Source: Bostrychus sinensis
Taxonomy: Eukaryota > Chordata > Actinopteri > Gobiiformes > Eleotridae
Reading direction: 5' to 3'
Assembly: GCA_020698575.1 (NCBI GenBank)
Contig: CM036252.1
Location: forward strand, 12,062,206 to 12,126,205
Length of the DNA stretch: 64,000 nucleotides
A program made the position numbers and the translations under genes. The notes under the pieces were generated by a model that was not told where the DNA came from, made no database searches, and worked only from the letters and a program-made list of their open reading frames with translations. Below are positions 28,601 through 35,871 of this stretch, one piece after another. Every line of letters starts with the position of its first letter. The stretch's first letter is position 1.

Positions 28601-30896
28601 ATACTTCATACTACATACTTCATACTGCATACTTCATACTGCATACTTCATACTACATACTACTTACTTCATACTGCATACTTCATACTACATACTACAT
28701 ACTTCATACTACATACTTCATACTGCATACTTCATACTGCATACTTCATACTACATACTACTTACTTCATACTGCATACTTCATACTACATACTACATAC
28801 TTCATACTACATACTACTTACTTCATACTGCATACTTCATACTGCATACTACATACTACTTACTTCATACTACATACTACATACTACTTACTTCATACTA
28901 CATACTAGATACTACATACTACATACTTCATACTGCATACTTCATACTTCATACTTCATACTGCATACTTCATACTGCATACTACTTACTTCATACTGCA
29001 TACTGCATACTACATACTACTTACTTCATACTACATACTACTTACTTCATACTACATACTAAATACTACATACTACATACTACATACTACATACTTCATA
29101 CTACATACTACTTACTTCATACTACTTACTTCATACTACATACTACTTACTTCATACTACATACTAAATACTACATACTACATACTTCATACTACATACT
29201 TCATACTACATACTACTTACTTCATACTACATACTACTTACTTCATACTACATACTAAATACTACATACTACATACTACATACTGCATACTTCATACTAC
29301 ATACTACATACTTCATACTACATACTACTTACTTCATACTGCATACTTCATACTGCATACTACATACTACTTACTTCATACTACATACTACATACTACTT
29401 ACTTCATACTACATACTAGATACTACATACTACATACTTCATACTGCATACTTCATACTTCATACTGCATACTTCATACTACATACTACATACTTCATAC
29501 TACATACTACTTACTTCATACTGCATACTGCATACTACATACTACTTACTTCATACTACATACTACTTACTTCATACTACATACTAAATACTACATACTA
29601 CATACTTCATACTACATACTTCATACTACATACTACTTACTTCATACTACATACTACTTACTTCATACTACATACTACATACTACTTACTTCATACTACA
29701 TACTACTTACTTCATACTACATACTACATACTACTTACTTCATACTACATACTACTTACTTCATACTACATACTACATACTTCATACTACATACTACTTA
29801 CTTCATACTACATACTACTTACTTCATACTACATACTACTTACTTCATACTACATACTACATACTACTTACTTCATACTACATACTACTTACTTCATACT
29901 ACATACTACATACTACATACTACTTACTTCATACTACATACTACATACTTCATACTACATACTACTTACTTCATACTACATACTACTTACTTCATACTAC
30001 TTACTTCATACTTCATACTACATACTTCATACTACTTACTTCATACTACATACTAGATACTTCATACTACATACTTCATACTGCATACTTCATACTACAT
30101 ACTTCATACTGCATACTTCATACTACATACTTCATACTACTTACTTCATACTTCATACTACATACTTCATACTGCATACTTCATACTACATACTTCATAC
30201 TACTTACTTCATACTTCATACTACATACTTCATACTACTTACTTCATATTACATACTAGATACTACTTACTTCATACTTCATACTAGATACTTCATACTA
30301 CATACTTCATACTACATACTACTTACTTCATACTACATACTAGATACTTCATACTACATACTTCATACTACATACTACTTACTTCATACTTCATACTACA
30401 TACTACTTACTTCATACTACATATTAATGTATTAAAATATCCTCCGTAAGCTCCGTGCCCTCTCTGTCAGCCCACATCTCTTGTTACTGTTGTACTGTGT
30501 ATTATTCAGCCCATCCTTCTCTACTGCTCTCCCTGTTACTTTAATATGCTCTCCATCACCAATAGAAATAAGCTAAGGTCACACACACAGCATCCAAAAT
30601 GATCAGTTTGCCCACCACTGACCTCTCTCTCCTCAGTAATAAAGCTGTTACACGTCTGGCCCGGACAGTCAGCAGAGACTCACCCTCTCCATACTCACTC
30701 CTCTCTGTTGCCCTCAGGACACAGATACAGAACACTGAGGTAGAAGCGGGCACGCTTCAGTAAAAGCTTTGTCCCTTCTGCCATTGCTGCCTTGAACACT
30801 GTGTCTGTAAACATCCTCACTGTGTGCTGTCCATGTGTGTGTTTAATGTTTGGACTTCTTATTGTACTCACAAATTTCCCCTTGGGGACAATAAAG

Positions 30897-30939
<43 letters not shown>

Positions 30940-30953
30940 ATCTATCATCTATC

Positions 30954-30999
<46 letters not shown>

Positions 31000-31000
31000 T

Positions 31001-31088
<88 letters not shown>

Positions 31089-31097
31089 ATCTATCTT

Positions 31098-31175
<78 letters not shown>

Positions 31176-34100
31176 ATCTATCATCTATCTTTCTATCTAT
31201 CTATCTATTACATACTAGATACTACATACTACATATTACATACTAGATACTACATACTAGATACTACATACTACATACTAGATACTCCATACTACATACT
31301 ACATATTACATACTAGATACTCCATACTACATACTACATACTAGATACTCCATACTACATACTAGATACTCCATACTACATACTAGATACTACATACTAC
31401 ATACTAGATACTCCATACTACATACTAGATACTCCATACTACATACTACATATTACATACTAGATACTCCATACTACATACTACATACTAGATACTCCAT
31501 ACTACATACTACATACTAGATACTCCATACTACATACTAGATACTCCATACTACATACTACATACTAGATACTCCATACTACATACTAGATACTCCATAC
31601 TACATATTACATACTAGATACTCCATACTACATACTACATACTAGATACTCCATACTACATACTACATACTAGATACTCCATACTACATACTAGATACTC
31701 CATACTACATACTAGATACTCCATACTACATACTACATATTACATACTAGATACTCCATACTACATACTAGATACTCCATACTACATACTCCATACTACA
31801 TACTACATAGTAGATACTACATATTACATACTAGATATGAATAAAAATATCATCTGACTGTGGTGACATAGTGGGTAGTAATAGTCGTAGTTGAAGTAAT
31901 AGTTTTTAAAATATGTAGTAGACATAGTAGAAGTAATAATAGCATTAGTAGTAGTAGTAATCGCAGTACTTTCTGCTTAAATAAACTCTACACCTCCTTT
32001 CTGAAGAAATGGTAACACGTTACACTTCATTTGATACAGTCAGGGCTTTTCCTCACAGGCCGTCATGGCTGCTCTTTGCCAAAAGTTACTAGCCAATTAG
32101 TCTTTTTAATAGCCACAATGTAATTAGTGGAGTTATAGTGTTATATAGTGAAGTTAGTAGTTTGTACACACATAATAATTCACTGTCTTCACAAAAAAAG
32201 GTCACAGAGGTATGTCTTTTATTTTCTAGTGACATCTGAGTTCTATTTTTTTTCTGAACAGCAATTTTTAGTGTAGCAGTATTTAGGTGGATGAAATTAA
32301 ATGAAATATGAAAAAATGTCTGTGCAAAAGTTCGGGCTTTGAGAGACATAGGCAAGGAACGGTGAGAATGGTTAAAGAGAACCCACAGTTCACCTCACAC
32401 CCACAACACCATCCTGCTGCAGATGTTTCTGTCGCCTGAGGTAGGTGACAGAAACATAGGTAGGTAAAAGCTCATTTAGACAAACTAGATTCATTTTGGA
32501 ATAACTTGACGTGGACCACCTGTCTCTCTGGTATTTTTCTTGGCCTGCCACATCTGGTCTTAACATCAACTTTGCCTGTGTCCTTCCATTTCCTGATTAC
32601 CAACTTAAATACCTTTTCTCATTATTGAATGCACCTTTCTATGAAGTCTTAACTAACTAATCTAACAAGTTCTGTGTTGCAAGTGCTTATTAAAAAGTTA
32701 CAGGCATTCAAATCAGCAAACTTATAAGGCTGCCAAAACTTCTGCACAGGTATTTTTTCACTCCTACACTAAAAACACCCTAGAACTCAGATGTCACTGG
32801 AAAATGAATGACATACCTCTGTGATCTTTTTTTCATGAATACAGAGTAAATTAATATGCAACCTCAGAAGGGTGCCCACCTTTTACATATGACTGTATGT
32901 TTTGTAGTATACAATAAGCTTAAAGAAATGTAAAATTTGGTTTTATGCATGAACAGGTTTACCTATCGGCAGAATAAAGTGTGTAAAGTTAAAACATGTA
33001 ATTTTCTTTCTTTAATCATCATGAATTACTATATAATAAATGATGTACCCTCGAGCAGAGCAACATAAATTCAGGCCTAACCTCTAAAGTTAAGCTATAG
33101 GTATGCATCAAATGAAACTGGCCAGACTGGTTTTAAGTATTTGTGCCAGTAGCCAAATTGAAAATCTATCTGCATTTGGCTGGAGGTAATGTCAAGCCCT
33201 GTAAACAGTGTATCTATAATGTAACTACTAAGTAATACACGCTGTAACTGTAATAACATGTGTTGTACTTACATAAAGTTGTTTTGTGTATAATTTCTGG
33301 GTACACATGTAATAAAAATACTTCATACACTACTCGTCAAAGTGCATTATGTTTGTGCAGAGACAGAGGAACAAAAAATCAATAACTACTGGACTTCAAG
33401 TTTGTTTTCTTCAAAGATGTTTTGGTGTTCATCCAGTTTTTTGTCAGCCTGGATGTGTACGAAAACTACTTTACTCTGTGGTAATATGCACTTTGACAGA
33501 GTAGCATAAGTATTTTTTATTATATTTGTACCTAGAAACTGGAAATACACAAAAAGTCCTTAAGTACAACATAGTTACATGTTATTACAGTTTGTTACAG
33601 CATGTGTTACATAGTAGTTACACTGTACCAAATAAAGTGTACTGTAAAGTCACATGTAAAGTAAAAACGTGTAAGTGTAAAGTTTATTTAATTAGAAAGT
33701 ACTGTGACTACTACTACTACTGCTACTAATGCTGTTTTTACTTCTACTACAACTTCAAAAATGCCATTATGTTATTACTTTCTGTTACACTGTGTTACAC
33801 TGTTATGACATTAAATTAAATCAATTAAATGATTTCGAGTGTAGCGTAAAATAAAGTGTTACCAAAGTACCTTTTACTCAGATAACAGTACTTTACTAGA
33901 GGAGTACTTATTCCATCTCTGCAAGTATTTTTTATATAATAGTATTAAATGAGTAGAAGTATTATTTAACCTCAGCGGCACATTGGGTAGTAATATAGTA
34001 GTAGTAGTAGTTGTTGTAGAAATAACCTAATAGTAGTTGAAACACGACTAGTACTTATATACTGGTAGCAGTAGTAGCAATAGTAGTAGTGGCAGTAGTA

Positions 34101-35300
34101 GTAAGTACTTTCTTTAAGTAAACTTTACCCTCAGTTAACACGTGCATAACATACTTTTGTTAGTCACTTTTAGTTCTGCTTGATACTTCTCCTGAGTAAT
34201 CTGAGGGCACAGTTGGTAGTAATCATAGTAGTAGTAGCGAGTAGTAGTAGTTTTTTGGTATTAGCAGAATTAGTAGTGGTAATAACAGTATTAGTATTTA
34301 TTGTAGTAGTAGTAGAAGTGGTAGTAGCAGTTGTTAGTTAGTAGTAAGCACTTTCTACTTAAACAAAAGCTTACACACAAAACTTTTACTCAAGTAACAA
34401 TTTTGTGCAGTAATAGTATTTTGAAGTAACAGTATGCATTTGGAGTACTTCTTCCACCTCTTTTAGCTTTTAGCCTAAAACTTGCTAAGCCTCTATGTAA
34501 AAGTAAAAATATAGAGCTGTAAACCAAAGAGCTTGTAAATCTTTTGTCATATGATGTTACCTGGATGAAGGAAGCTCCAGGGTAAAATCCCAAGGGGCAA
34601 AACATCTGTGTTCAGTCCAGATGTAAGTTTCAGCCACTCCTGAACTCATTTACTACTACTATTACTACTACTACTACAACTGCTACTGCTAAAAGTACTA
34701 CTCTAGTGTGTCCTCAGCCTGCATTGGTGTCCCTTGTCTTCTGTCAGTGAGTGTAATCTTATGAAGAAAACAGGAAGAGATTGTTGTGAAGAGGAGCAGG
34801 GGGCGGGGCTAAACTCGCACTCGGCTCACTTCCTGGTTCCTTTTCACAGGTAACACGGCAACAGCCAATCAGACGCCAGCTGCCGTGCCTCAGTGAAATA
34901 AGACACTGTGCTCTCTGGGCTGTTTGTTTCTAAGGAAATACAAACTAAATGCTTTGTCAGAATGACTCTATCATGAATTTATAATAAATCTATGATTAAT
35001 CTATGATTAATCTATAATGAATCCAGAATTCATATTTAATGACTTTATAATGACTCTATAATAAATATATTAGAGGCTCAGGAGTTTGGAGAAGCAGACA
35101 GGAGCAAAACCACAGAGGCTAAACCACAGCAGTCTGTTTACAGTACACACTACTACTACTACTACTACTACTATACTACTACTACTACTACTACTACTAT
35201 ACTACTACTACTACTACTACTACTATACTACTACTACTACTACTACTACTATACTACTACTACTACTACTACTATACTACTACTACTACTACTACTACTA

Positions 35301-35332
<32 letters not shown>

Positions 35333-35358
35333 TACTACTACTACTACTACTACTACTA

Positions 35359-35392
<34 letters not shown>

Positions 35393-35411
35393 GCTATTAC
35401 TACTACTACTA

Positions 35412-35442
<31 letters not shown>

Positions 35443-35493
35443 GCTATTACTACTACTACTACTACTACTATACTACTACTACTACTACTACTA

Positions 35494-35531
<38 letters not shown>

Positions 35532-35580
35532 TACTACTACTACTACTACTACTATACTACTACTACTACTACTACTACTA

Positions 35581-35617
<37 letters not shown>

Positions 35618-35622
35618 GCTAT

Positions 35623-35656
<34 letters not shown>

Positions 35657-35675
35657 GCTATTACTACTACTACTA

Positions 35676-35706
<31 letters not shown>

Positions 35707-35757
35707 GCTATTACTACTACTACTACTACTACTATACTACTACTACTACTACTACTA

Positions 35758-35789
<32 letters not shown>

Positions 35790-35825
35790 TACTACTACTA
35801 CTACTACTACTACTACTGCTATTAT

Positions 35826-35871
<46 letters not shown>

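Noticed and set aside
27772..28908. 378-residue HTSYYIL repeat frame on the plus strand
   Set aside because: Heptamer satellite; 21-bp reading period contains no stop.
34555..34620. Minus-strand MFCPLGFYPGASFIQ segment with a GTAACA donor
   Set aside because: No recognisable protein; inpp4b exons 1 and 2 join in phase without it.
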